Below are positions 19,654-27,978 of a stretch of 64,000 nt of DNA, one piece after another. Both the position numbers and the translations under genes were made by a program. The notes beneath the pieces are model-generated. The model had not been told where the DNA came from. It saw only the letters and a list, made by a program, of their open reading frames with translations, and made no database searches. Each line of letters starts with the position of its first letter. Position 1 is the first letter of the stretch. The stretch is taken from assembly GCF_033441515.1 (NCBI RefSeq), contig NZ_JAWQJT010000004.1, forward strand, positions 434,001 to 498,000. Direction: 5' to 3'. Source of the stretch: Amycolatopsis solani. Its GTDB lineage: Bacteria > Actinomycetota > Actinomycetes > Mycobacteriales > Pseudonocardiaceae.

Positions 19654-20720
19654 CCGGCCACTCCGATCGGGTCGATGTCGTAGCCGAAGTACCGCGGGCC
19701 GGCGAGCGCGATGCCCTCCGGCGTGTGCCAGCGCGGGTCGGCGGGTGCGGCGATCACCGTCACGCGCTGGCCGAACCGCAGGCCCTCGGTCGTGACGGCT
19801 TCCCCGGTCTCGCGTTCCAGCGTGCAGATCAGGTCGGGCACCGACGCCTGGACGACGCCGTCGCGCTCGGCCACCAGGTGCTCGTTCTGGAACCGCAGCA
19901 CCAGCTCGGCGCCTTCGTCACCGTCCATTCCGGACAGGCGGGCCTCGCCGCGGGCGAAGCCGGTGACCGTCCGGCGGGCGACGTCGACGACCTTGCCGCT
20001 GAACAGCCGCTGCCCGCCCAGCCGCTCGACGACGCGGGATACTGGATCCCCGTGCGCCTCTCGAGCCGCGCGCACCAGCGCGCCCAGCTCCGCGCACAGG
20101 CTCAGCGTGCCCGGCACCAGCGACTCCCGGGCCTGGTCGCCGGACATCGCGTAGTTGCTGATCATCGCCGAGCAGCCCATGTCGATGGTCGCCGACCGGG
20201 CCAGGCGCTCCGCCCAGCGATTGTCGACGGTATCCAATACTCCGCGGTTGCCCTTTTCGTCGGCAATGGACATCGGCGTCGCGCGGATTCCATACAGTGT
20301 GGGAAGGACCATCTGCAGCTCGGGGAACGCGCGGCCCATGCCGTCCGCGTCGACCAGCGGCAGCCCGAGCTGCGCGGCCGCGACGACCGGGATGAGCGAG
20401 TTGACGCCCCCGGCCTCGGCGCACGCGATGTGCGTCAGCTCCTTGCCGAGGTAGCCGGCGAGGGTGCGCGCGGCCAGGCCCACCTGCTCGGCCGAGGGCA
20501 GCTTCTCCACCATCACCGTCGGCGCGCCCATCATCGCGACCGGCAGCACGACGGCGTCGTCCGGCACCTCCGCCAAGGGGACCAGCGGCACCGAGCCGTG
20601 CGTGCGGACCGCGGACCGGGCGAGCAGCCGCCCGATGTACGGGTCGCCACCGCCCCCGGTGCCGAGGATGGCGGCACCGCGGGCGATGTCGTCGAGGTCG
20701 TCCTGAGTGATCTCGCGCAT
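19650..20720 (-). CDS. DUF917 (S-Me-THD-like) family protein, copy 3
   Basis: A 356-residue DUF917 protein with AAILGTGGGGDPYIGRL, AEAGGVNSLIPV and DADGMGRAFPELQM motifs. Relative to copy 2, the MPIECGG segment reads ACAEAGG, a difference in the same predicted active-site loop. The ATG at 20720 was preferred because GGGGG lies 4 nt upstream; the GTG at 20723, overlapping the hydantoinase stop, is the alternative. It is immediately downstream of the HyuA-like gene. DUF917 and hydantoinase A domains are fused in some fungal proteins, which supports joint action on one substrate. Confidence 0.88.
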   Translation of the reverse strand: MREITQDDLDDIARGAAILGTGGGGDPYIGRLLARSAVRTHGSVPLVPLAEVPDDAVVLPVAMMGAPTVMVEKLPSAEQVGLAARTLAGYLGKELTHIACAEAGGVNSLIPVVAAAQLGLPLVDADGMGRAFPELQMVLPTLYGIRATPMSIADEKGNRGVLDTVDNRWAERLARSATIDMGCSAMISNYAMSGDQARESLVPGTLSLCAELGALVRAAREAHGDPVSRVVERLGGQRLFSGKVVDVARRTVTGFARGEARLSGMDGDEGAELVLRFQNEHLVAERDGVVQASVPDLICTLERETGEAVTTEGLRFGQRVTVIAAPADPRWHTPEGIALAGPRYFGYDIDPIGVAG

Positions 20721-22261
20721 CACGCCCCCAGCTGCAGGTCGCCGACGGCCTTGGCGCGGATGCGCGTGGCGTTGCCGGGCAGGTACGGGATGGGCACTTC
20801 GTCGAAGTCGACGATGCCGACCGACGCCGGCGACGCACCGGCCGCCACCGCCCGGTCGACGGCCTCCTGCTTCGCCTCCTCGACCACGGCGTCGCGACGG
20901 CCGGGCTCGATCACGTAGACGCGGTCGACCTCGCCGCCGATCTGCGCGATGGCCGCGCCGATCGCGTTGGCCACGGCGTAGTTCTCCGGCCGGTGCACCG
21001 CGCCGCAGCCGGCGAGTTCGTCCGGCAGCAGCACCGAACCACCGCCGACGGCGACCACCGGCAACGGCTCGGCCGACGTCCGCATCCGTTCGACCACATC
21101 GGACACGTCGGCGGCGATGCGGTCCAGCGCCGCCCGGACCAGACCCTTGTCCAGGTGTGCGACCAAGGACGCGTCCCCGATGTCCGCCCGGCCCGCGGCC
21201 ACCGCGATGTCGGTCGCGGTGAGCGTGTCCCCGCCGAACACCAGCGCCTTCGACGTCAGCTCGTAGCCGACCGAGTCCGGGCCCACGGTGACGTTCCCGC
21301 GCACCCGGCTGCCGCCGCCGATGCCGATCGACAGCACGTCCGGCATCCGGAAGTTGGTCCGGATGCCCGCGACGCTGACGTCCGTGGTCGCCTCACGCGG
21401 GAACCCCTGCCGCAGCACGCCGACGTCCGACGTCGTGCCGCCGACGTCGACCACCGCGCACGTGTCCAAACCGGACAGCACGGCGGCGCCGCGCATCGAG
21501 TTCGTCGGCCCTGAAGCGAACGTCGCCACCGGGTAGCGGCGGGCGAAGTCGACGTCCATCAGCGTGCCGTCGTTCTGGCTCAGGTACAGCGGCGCGGTGA
21601 TGCCCGCGCCGGTGACCGACGCGGCCAGCCCGTCGACGATGTGCGCGGCCAGCTCCCGCAGCGCCGCGTTGATCACCGTCGCGTTTTCCCGCTCCAGCAA
21701 GCCGATCCGGCCGATCTCGTGGGACAGCGAGATGGCGACGTCCGGCAGCTGCGCGCCGATGATCTCGGCCGCGCGGGCTTCGAACTCGGCGTTGACCGGG
21801 GAGAAGACCGAGGTGATCGCGACGCTGCGCACCCCGGCCGCCCCCATGTCGTCGGCGGCCTTGCGCAGCTCGCTCTCGTCGAGCTCCGCGATGTGGCGGC
21901 CGTCGAACTCGTGTCCGCCGTGGACCAGGTAACTGCGCCCCGACACCGCGTCGACGAGCCGCTGCGGCCAGTCGACCATCGGCGGCAGCGACGCACCGGC
22001 CGGCAGGCTCAGCCGCACGGCCGCGGTCGGCGCGAGCCGGTGGGCCTCGACGAGGGCGTTGATGAAGTGCGTGGTGCCGATCATCACCGCCCGCACCGCC
22101 GCCGGGTCGAACGCGCGTTGCCGTTGCAGGCCGTCGATCGCGGCGACGATGCCCGAGGTGACGTCCGCGGTCGTGCTGGTCTTGACCGAGGCGAGCACCT
22201 GGCGGCCGTCGAGCAGGACAGCGTCGGTGTTGGTGCCGCCGACGTCGATGCCGATGCGCAC
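20720..22261 (-). CDS. Hydantoinase/oxoprolinase (HyuA-type) family protein
   Basis: A 513-residue member of the ATP-dependent hydantoinase A/5-oxoprolinase family. The N-terminal domain begins with the phosphate-binding motif RIGIDVGGTNTDAVLLDG. The central domain has a second nucleotide-binding strand, CAVVDVGGTTSDVGVL. A glycine-rich VVAVGGGSVLLPDEL lies near the C-terminus. Family members open cyclic imides or hydantoin-like rings using ATP. At about 510 residues it is HyuA alone, and no separate HyuB gene is nearby; the downstream DUF917 proteins may take that place. AGGAG lies 7 nt before the GTG start, and the permease gene ends 11 nt upstream. Confidence 0.9.
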   Translation of the reverse strand: MRIGIDVGGTNTDAVLLDGRQVLASVKTSTTADVTSGIVAAIDGLQRQRAFDPAAVRAVMIGTTHFINALVEAHRLAPTAAVRLSLPAGASLPPMVDWPQRLVDAVSGRSYLVHGGHEFDGRHIAELDESELRKAADDMGAAGVRSVAITSVFSPVNAEFEARAAEIIGAQLPDVAISLSHEIGRIGLLERENATVINAALRELAAHIVDGLAASVTGAGITAPLYLSQNDGTLMDVDFARRYPVATFASGPTNSMRGAAVLSGLDTCAVVDVGGTTSDVGVLRQGFPREATTDVSVAGIRTNFRMPDVLSIGIGGGSRVRGNVTVGPDSVGYELTSKALVFGGDTLTATDIAVAAGRADIGDASLVAHLDKGLVRAALDRIAADVSDVVERMRTSAEPLPVVAVGGGSVLLPDELAGCGAVHRPENYAVANAIGAAIAQIGGEVDRVYVIEPGRRDAVVEEAKQEAVDRAVAAGASPASVGIVDFDEVPIPYLPGNATRIRAKAVGDLQLGA

Positions 22262-22272
22262 GAAGATTCTCC

Positions 22273-23601
22273 TTAAGCAGACTGGACGGCGGGAGCGGCC
22301 TCGGCGGTCCGGCTGCTGCCGATCCCCCGCACCAGGCCGAGCTTCCCGGCGACGACGTACAGGACGAAGGCCACGACGAGCGAGTTGATGCTCGGCAGGC
22401 CCCACTCGACGAACTCGCCGAAGACCGCCGCGGCGATCCAGACGACGATCGTGGCGGGCACCCACACCGGGGCCTCTTCGGGCACGGTTCCCCGCGCCCG
22501 GGCGGCTTCCAGGTCCCCGCGCCACTTCTTCACCACGAAGTACTCGGCGACCATGATCCCGGCGATCGGCGGGAACGCGACCCCCAGCACGGTGAGGAAG
22601 TCGGTGAACTTGGCCAGGATCCCCGCCGCGGCGAGCAGGCTGCCCGCGACGCCGAGCACGGCCGTCACGAGCCCGCGGTGGGCTTTGCGCCCGGACACCG
22701 TGCCGATGAAGTTCACGACCCCGAGCCCCGACGAGTACAGGTTCCAGTCGTTGATCTTCATCGTGCCGGCGATGACGATCAGCAGGCCGACCCAGCCGAC
22801 CGACGACGTCACGATCGTGGTGATCCCGGCGCTGCCGACGGCGTGCGCGAGCAGGACGCCGGACAGGCCGATGACGTACTCGCCGAGGGTGATCCCGACG
22901 AGCGTCTGCTTGACGACGTCCGAAGTGGACCGGTTGAAGCGGGTCATGTCCGGGGTGATGACGGCGCCGACGATGAAGCCGCCGGCCACCAGCGTGGTGC
23001 CCTGCAGCAGGCTCAGCGACGGCCCGGGCGGGGCCGAGGAGACGAGCGTGCCGAGGTCGTGGCGGGTCAGCTCGGAAATGACCGACCAGCCGACGAGGAT
23101 CAGGAAGGCCGGCACGGTCAGGTACGCCGTCCAGGCCATGGAGTGGAAGCCGCGGACGACGATCGCGGTGACGAGCAGGCCGAACAGCAGCGCCCAGCCC
23201 CACTCCGGCAGGCCGCCGATGAGCGCGGCGAGCCCCTGTGCGGACACCGCGGACTGGATGCCGAACCAGCCGATCAGGCTGATCCCGATGGCGAGCCCGA
23301 TGAGCGCCGAGCCGCCGCGGCCGAAGCCGGTCCAGCGGGCGATCATGGACGTGGACAGACCTTCGCGGACGCCGATGACGCCGACGAGGATCGTGATGAG
23401 CTCCAGGATGACCGAGCCGAGCGTGAACGCCAGTACCGCGTTCCAGAAGCTCATCCCGAAGCCGACGGTGGCTCCGAGCAGGAACTGGGACAGGGCGGAC
23501 ACCTGGCCGAACCGCTGGACGGCGACCGACCACCACGAGTACCGGGCGTGGTCCGGCACTCTGGTGAGGGCATAGTCATCGACACCGACTGATGAGGCCA
23601 C
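22273..23601 (-). CDS. NCS1-family cytosine/purine/hydantoin-type permease
   Basis: A 442-residue integral membrane transporter with about 12 hydrophobic segments and the family-typical start ARYSWWSVAVQRFGQVSALSQF. NCS1 transporters import nucleobases, allantoin or hydantoins with Na+ or H+. An excellent GGAGGT ribosome-binding site precedes the GTG start. First gene of the operon permease - HyuA - DUF917 - DUF917 - SDR - DUF917, so it should import the substrate. An inverted repeat, GTGCACAG-N14-CTGTGCAC, lies about 76 nt upstream and may be the operator. Confidence 0.9.
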   Translation of the reverse strand: MASSVGVDDYALTRVPDHARYSWWSVAVQRFGQVSALSQFLLGATVGFGMSFWNAVLAFTLGSVILELITILVGVIGVREGLSTSMIARWTGFGRGGSALIGLAIGISLIGWFGIQSAVSAQGLAALIGGLPEWGWALLFGLLVTAIVVRGFHSMAWTAYLTVPAFLILVGWSVISELTRHDLGTLVSSAPPGPSLSLLQGTTLVAGGFIVGAVITPDMTRFNRSTSDVVKQTLVGITLGEYVIGLSGVLLAHAVGSAGITTIVTSSVGWVGLLIVIAGTMKINDWNLYSSGLGVVNFIGTVSGRKAHRGLVTAVLGVAGSLLAAAGILAKFTDFLTVLGVAFPPIAGIMVAEYFVVKKWRGDLEAARARGTVPEEAPVWVPATIVVWIAAAVFGEFVEWGLPSINSLVVAFVLYVVAGKLGLVRGIGSSRTAEAAPAVQSA

Positions 23602-23676
23602 GCCGACCTCCTAATCCGGGACGGGGATGGGTTCCCCGCACCGTAAGCAGCGGTCCCGGCAACGTCACCGTGCGAT

Positions 23677-23706
23677 GTGCACAGCCCGGACGCCGGCGCT
23701 GTGCAC
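23677..23706. promoter_or_regulatory. Candidate operator upstream of the permease/HyuA/DUF917 operon
   Basis: Perfect 8-bp inverted repeat GTGCACAG (23677-23684) and CTGTGCAC (23699-23706), with centres 22 bp apart, about two helical turns. It lies between the operon start (23601) and the end of the upstream SDR gene (23707). PucR is the obvious candidate binder, but this is not shown. Confidence 0.4.
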
Positions 23707-24570
23707 TCAGGTCAGCGGGTCCACTCCGGTCAGCGTGGCACTTTCCGCCCAGAGCCGCCCGGCGGCGACGTCGTCGGTCAGGTTCGCCCAGCGCGCTTCC
23801 AGGCGAGGCCGGCCCCGGAGGCCGAACACCCGCGGCCCCCACAGCTGCCCGCCGGTGACGTCCGGGCCGAGCACCGCGCGGACGGCGGGCCGCGCGCCGG
23901 CGTCCTTGCCCTGCAGCAGCAGCCCGGCCGGCCGCCCGCGCAGCCACTGACCGGCAGTGCGGGTGTGCACCGGCGGCCGCGACGGCGTCAGCGAGCCGAG
24001 CGCGCCGCCGGGGTCGGCGAGCACGCTGAGCCGGTTCGAGCCCGCGGCCCGCAGCCGCCGGTCGAGTTCGACGGCGAAGAGCATCTGGGCCAGCTTGGAC
24101 CGCTCGTAAGCACGCTTCGGGACGTAGTCGCGTTCGCTCTGCAGGTCGGCGAAGTCGAGCTTCGCGGACTTCGCGGCGAAGCTGCCCGTGGTGACGATGC
24201 GCGCGTCCGGCGCCAGCACCGGGAGCAGCCGGGCGATCAGCGCGAAGTGGCCGAGGTGGTTGGTGCCGAACATCAGCTCGTGCCCGCTCGGGGTCTCGCG
24301 GCGCGGCGGGTGGTCGAGCATGACCCCCGCGTTGCCGACGACGGCGTCGAGCTCACCGGGGTCGACGGTGGCGATCTGGGCCAGGTCGGCGAGGTCGAGC
24401 CGCAGGTGGGTCACGCGCGCCCCGGCGACCCGCGACCGGATCGAGGCGATCGCGGCCGCCGCCTTCACCGGGTCACGGCTGCCGAGCACCACTTCCGCCC
24501 CCGCGGACGCGAGCTGCTCGGCGGCGAAGTACCCGATCCCCGCGTTGCCCCCGGTCACCAGTACCCGCAT
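23707..24570 (-). CDS. SDR-family NAD(P)-dependent oxidoreductase
   Basis: A 287-residue classical-type SDR resembling the retinol dehydrogenase/WWOX-like subgroup. Cofactor motif TGGNAGIG at residues 6-13, NAG(V) motif in AVVGNAGVM, catalytic serine in VTTGSFAA, and YERSK with the catalytic Tyr and Lys. The C-terminal third is longer than in minimal SDRs. It precedes the DUF917 operon on the same strand but is separated by about 105 nt with a candidate operator, so it is probably independent. Substrate unknown. Confidence 0.9.
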   Translation of the reverse strand: MRVLVTGGNAGIGYFAAEQLASAGAEVVLGSRDPVKAAAAIASIRSRVAGARVTHLRLDLADLAQIATVDPGELDAVVGNAGVMLDHPPRRETPSGHELMFGTNHLGHFALIARLLPVLAPDARIVTTGSFAAKSAKLDFADLQSERDYVPKRAYERSKLAQMLFAVELDRRLRAAGSNRLSVLADPGGALGSLTPSRPPVHTRTAGQWLRGRPAGLLLQGKDAGARPAVRAVLGPDVTGGQLWGPRVFGLRGRPRLEARWANLTDDVAAGRLWAESATLTGVDPLT

Positions 24571-24632
24571 GAACGCCCTCCCCCGCCGCGCCCAACGCTA
24601 CCGGTGTTCGGCGCGGGCAGGCAGGAAAGCGC

Positions 24633-25001
24633 TTACAACCGGCTCAGGCCGTGCAGGATGCGTTCCATCATCTCGAGACTCGGCCGGTTCCCCGACCCCA
24701 TCCGGGCGGTGTGCACGGCGACGATCCCCCGGTCCGCCAGGTCCGACAGCAGCACCCGCGCCACCCCGAGCGGGATCCGGCGCCGGGCGGCGACCTCCGC
24801 CACCGACTGCGAAGTCCGCAGCAGCGCGCAGATCTCCGTCTCCTCCCGCGTGCTGCCCCGCACCACCGCCCGCCCCCGCTGGGTGATCGACACCAGCGTC
24901 TCGACCGGCAGGTCCCGCGTGGGGCGGGTGCGGCCATGGGTGCGGAAGTAAGGACGGACCATCCCCGCTCCGCCTTCTTCGAGCACGGACCCCCAGTGCA
25001 C
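24633..25001 (-). CDS. DUF742 family protein
   Basis: A 122-residue protein with the DUF742 signature: VRPYFRTHGRTRP near the N-terminus, LPVETLVSI, then a winged-helix-like segment (ICALLRTSQSVAEVAARRRI, LGVARVLLSDLADRGIVAVH). In Streptomyces-type conservons DUF742 genes sit with a kinase-like, a roadblock and a small GTPase gene; here it is alone. The GTG at 25001 has GAGGAG 6 nt upstream; an internal ATG at 24962 also has a GGAG. It may be an orphan regulator that binds DNA or a GTPase. Confidence 0.88.
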   Translation of the reverse strand: MHWGSVLEEGGAGMVRPYFRTHGRTRPTRDLPVETLVSITQRGRAVVRGSTREETEICALLRTSQSVAEVAARRRIPLGVARVLLSDLADRGIVAVHTARMGSGNRPSLEMMERILHGLSRL

Positions 25002-25103
25002 AGCCAGCTCCTCACGGCGATTAATCCTTGTCGGCGATTATTTGACCTAAAGATCGAGTAGGTCGCAATCGACCGGACGGAGTAGCGCCGCAAAAACCGC
25101 TGC

Positions 25104-26126
25104 TCAACGCCCCGAGGGCGGCGCAGTACTACCCCGAAGGACCAGGTGCGTCCCGACAATCGCGGGCGATGTCGCGATTTTTCCGCCGGACAATCGTGCG
25201 AGCAGGAGGCGGCCGGCCCGCTCCCCCAGCTCCGCCACCGGCTGCGCCACGGTGCTCAGCTCCAGCAGGTCGGCGAGGTCGTGGTCGTCGAAGCCGACCA
25301 CCGAGACGTCCGCCGGTACCCGCAACCCGGCCCGGCGCAGCGTCCGCAGGGCGCCGAACGCCATTTCGTCGGACGCCGCGAACACCGCGGTCGGCCGGCG
25401 GGGCAGGCCCAGCAGCGCGCTCATCGCCCGTTCCCCGCCCGCGACGGTGAAGCCGCCGCCGGTCTCGAACGCGGGGTCCGGCTCGCGGCCGTCCTCCCGG
25501 CACACCGCGTGGTAGACCTCGCGATAGGCGGCGAGCCGGCGCAACGGCGTCGTGAAGCCGAGCGGCACCGGGTCGCCCTCGCCGATGAACGCGATTTCGC
25601 GGTGCCCGAGCTGGACCAGGTGCCGCATCGCGCCGGCCGCGGCGGCGTGGTCGTCGATGCCGACCGAGTCCGCGCCGGGCTCTTCGGTCCCGATCGTGAC
25701 GAGCGGGGTGCCGAGCCCCAGCAGCAGCTCGCGTTCGGCCGCCGCCAGCGGCAGGGAGAGCACGAGCACCGCGTCGACCCGGCGGCGCAGCGGCAGGCCG
25801 GCGAAGAACCGCGCGCGGCCCGCGTCGTCGCCGAGGTTGTAGAGCAGCAGGCTGATCCCGGCCTCGCGCAGCACCCGCTCGACGCCGGAGATGAGCCGCG
25901 AGAAGTACCAGCGGTCGATGTAGGGGACGATCACGCCGACCGTCCCGGTCCGGCCGGTGGCCAGGCTCGACGCGGCGGGCGAGATCGCGTAGCCGAGTTG
26001 CGCGGCGGCCGTCAGGACCCGGGTCCGCGTGCGTTCGGCGACGCCCGGGACGCCGCGCAGCGCCCGGGACACGGTGGCCGCCGAGACCCCGGCCAGCCGG
26101 GCGACGTCGTCGAGCTTCTCCGGCAT
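25104..26126 (-). CDS. LacI-family transcriptional repressor
   Basis: A 340-residue repressor: N-terminal HTH (LDDVARLAGVSAATVSRALR, 5-24), hinge, and periplasmic-binding-protein-like effector domain (about 60-335; GVIVPYIDRWYFSRLISGV, SVVGFDDHDLADLL). The ATG at 26126 fits the family start MPEKLDDVA; a longer version would cross the operator. It is divergent from a sugar-binding lipoprotein gene, with two TGCAAGCGCTTGCA operators between them, so it should repress itself and the binding protein until a sugar is bound. Confidence 0.93.
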   Translation of the reverse strand: MPEKLDDVARLAGVSAATVSRALRGVPGVAERTRTRVLTAAAQLGYAISPAASSLATGRTGTVGVIVPYIDRWYFSRLISGVERVLREAGISLLLYNLGDDAGRARFFAGLPLRRRVDAVLVLSLPLAAAERELLLGLGTPLVTIGTEEPGADSVGIDDHAAAAGAMRHLVQLGHREIAFIGEGDPVPLGFTTPLRRLAAYREVYHAVCREDGREPDPAFETGGGFTVAGGERAMSALLGLPRRPTAVFAASDEMAFGALRTLRRAGLRVPADVSVVGFDDHDLADLLELSTVAQPVAELGERAGRLLLARLSGGKIATSPAIVGTHLVLRGSTAPPSGR

Positions 26127-26141
26127 CCCCTTACCCCATCC

Positions 26142-26159
26142 GTTGCAAGCGCTTGCAAC
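26142..26159. promoter_or_regulatory. LacI-type operator 1
   Basis: Perfect 18-bp palindrome GTTGCAAGCGCTTGCAAC with the central CG typical of LacI/GalR-family sites. It is 15 bp upstream of the repressor start, and its centre is 66 bp from operator 2, a spacing that could allow looping. Confidence 0.85.
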
Positions 26160-26209
26160 CATCCGCGTCACCAGCATTGACACCGGCCTTGATCAAGGCT
26201 AATCATCGA

Positions 26210-26223
26210 TGCAAGCGCTTGCA
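26210..26223. promoter_or_regulatory. LacI-type operator 2
   Basis: Perfect palindrome TGCAAGCGCTTGCA, same core as operator 1. It lies 33 bp upstream of the binding-protein start at 26257, where it could block the promoter or transcription start. Confidence 0.85.
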
Positions 26224-26256
26224 ATCGTGCGTTGCCTGTCCGGCAAGGAGGCCGAC

Positions 26257-27543
26257 ATGCGCCAACTCCTCCCCCTCGCCGGCGCGGCCGTGCTGGCCGG
26301 CACCGCGCTCGCCGCGTGCTCCTCTTCCGCGGGCGTGACGATCAACCTGTACATCTCGCCGGAGGACCACCTGCAGACGGTGGTCGACCGGTGCACCGAA
26401 GCCGCCGCCGGCAAGTACAAGATCGTCTACAACAAACTGCCGCGCGGCGCGGACGGCCAGCGCGAGCAGATGGTCCGGCGGCTCGCCGCGGGCGACGCGT
26501 CCCTGGACGTGCTCGGCCTCGACGTCACGTGGGTGCCGGAGTTCGCCGAAGCGGGCTGGGCCGAGGAGTGGACCGGCGCGAACGCGGCCGCGGCCACCCA
26601 GGACGTGCTGCCCGGCCCGCTGGCCACCGCCAAGTGGAACGGGAAGCTCTACGGCGCCACGAAGAACACCAACGTCCAGCTGCTCTGGTACGACGACCGG
26701 ATCACGCCGTCGCCGCCCAAGACGTTCGACGAGCTGATGACGCAGGCGGAGCAGCTGAAGGCGGCGGGCAAGCCGTACCAGGTGCTGTTCACCGGCGCGC
26801 AGTACGAGGGCCTGGTCGTCTTCTACAACACGCTGGTCGCGTCGGCGGGCGGGCACATCCTGTCCGACGACGGCCGCTCGGTCGTGATGGACGACGGCGC
26901 GGTGCGCGCGCTGGAGCTCCTCAAGCGGCTGACCACGGCGGGGATCACCGACCCGTCCCTGACGAACCAGAAGGAGGACGACATCCGCCAGGCGTTCCAG
27001 CGCGGGCAGGCGGCGACCGAGCTGAACTGGCCGTTCGTCTACGCCTCCTACGCCAAGGAAAAGCCGCAGGACCTGGCGCACTTCAAGTGGACGCGCTACC
27101 CGTCGGTGGCCGCGGGGCAGCCCAGCCGGGTGACCATCGGCGGGTTCAACCTCGCCGTCAGCACGTACTCCCGGCACAAGCCGGAAGCGTTCGAAGCGGC
27201 GCTGTGCCTGCGGAACGCGGCGAGCCAGAAGTACCAGGCCCTGGTCGACGGGATCCCGCCGAGCATCTCGACGATCTACCGCGACACCAGCCCGCTCGAC
27301 GCGGCGAAACCAGCCGACGCCAAGGAAAACCCGACGATGGCCGACCAGTACCCGATGAAGGACGACATCCGGGCGGCGCTGACGGACGCGGCGGTCCGGC
27401 CGCTCACCCCCGCGTACCAGAACCTGTCGACGGTGATGTCGAAAGTTCTTTCCCCACCGGCGGACATCGACGTCCAGGCCACTGCCCAGGAACTGCGCGA
27501 GCGCCTGGCCGACGCCCTGGATTCTCGCGGAATCATCCCCTGA
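26257..27543 (+). CDS. ABC sugar-binding lipoprotein (MalE/LpqY-like)
   Basis: A 428-residue family 1 extracellular solute-binding protein. The lipoprotein signal ends in a lipobox, TALAACSS, with the lipidated Cys near residue 20. Binding-protein features include YKIVYNKLPRGADGQ, LDVLGLDVTWVPEFAEAGW and NFPF-like segments; LpqY-type trehalose receptors look similar. AAGGAGG lies about 6 nt before the ATG at 26257; an upstream in-frame ATG falls within operator 2 and lacks a ribosome-binding site. No permease or ATPase genes follow, so it must use components encoded elsewhere. Divergent from its LacI repressor. Confidence 0.9.
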   Translation: MRQLLPLAGAAVLAGTALAACSSSAGVTINLYISPEDHLQTVVDRCTEAAAGKYKIVYNKLPRGADGQREQMVRRLAAGDASLDVLGLDVTWVPEFAEAGWAEEWTGANAAAATQDVLPGPLATAKWNGKLYGATKNTNVQLLWYDDRITPSPPKTFDELMTQAEQLKAAGKPYQVLFTGAQYEGLVVFYNTLVASAGGHILSDDGRSVVMDDGAVRALELLKRLTTAGITDPSLTNQKEDDIRQAFQRGQAATELNWPFVYASYAKEKPQDLAHFKWTRYPSVAAGQPSRVTIGGFNLAVSTYSRHKPEAFEAALCLRNAASQKYQALVDGIPPSISTIYRDTSPLDAAKPADAKENPTMADQYPMKDDIRAALTDAAVRPLTPAYQNLSTVMSKVLSPPADIDVQATAQELRERLADALDSRGIIP

Positions 27544-27584
27544 ACCGCTCGGCAACGCACGCCGACCGGACGTATCCTGGTGGC

Positions 27585-27971
27585 ATGGGCGAAGCGGACG
27601 ACCTGGGTATCGCGCGCGCGAACCTGGCGGACAAACGCGACCGGATCGCCGACGAACGCGACCGCCGGGCCGACGAACGCGAGCAGCGGGCCGACGACCG
27701 CGAGCGGGTCGCCGACGACCGCGAAGCACTGGCGGACCGGCGCGAACAGCGGATCAAGTTCTACGAATCCCGGTTCGAGAGCGGAAAAGGTGATCAATCG
27801 GGCTGGGAATCCGCGGCCGAAGTCGACGCGGAGGTCCTCGACCGGGCCGGTGCCCAGGTGGCCCGGGCCAAGGCTCGCCTGATCGCGGCGTCCGACCGCA
27901 CAAAGCGCGAACAGGCGGAGATCGACCGCGAGATGGCGAATTCGCTTCGGCGAGTGCGACCGCAGACCTGA
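27585..27971 (+). CDS. Coiled-coil protein with heptad Arg/Asp/Glu repeats
   Basis: A 128-residue, highly charged protein. Residues about 15-55 consist of seven-residue units such as ADERDRR, ADEREQR, ADDRERV and ADDREAL, predicting a long helix or coiled coil. A second helical region (about 75-120) has alternating charge. No signal peptide or membrane segment. There is no ribosome-binding site, but TATCCT lies 6 nt before the ATG, consistent with a leaderless transcript. Similar heptad segments occur at the N-termini of some actinobacterial signalling proteins, but the function here is unknown. Confidence 0.75.
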   Translation: MGEADDLGIARANLADKRDRIADERDRRADEREQRADDRERVADDREALADRREQRIKFYESRFESGKGDQSGWESAAEVDAEVLDRAGAQVARAKARLIAASDRTKREQAEIDREMANSLRRVRPQT

Positions 27972-27978
27972 ACTTTCG

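Noticed and set aside
22385..23575. Plus-strand frames opposite the NCS1 permease
   Set aside because: Shadow frames rich in Pro/Thr/Arg; the permease on the other strand is clear and well motif-supported.
26209..26256. Upstream ATG that would lengthen the sugar-binding protein
   Set aside because: It lies inside operator 2, lacks a ribosome-binding site and would ruin the lipoprotein signal; the ATG at 26257 has AAGGAGG and a good lipobox.
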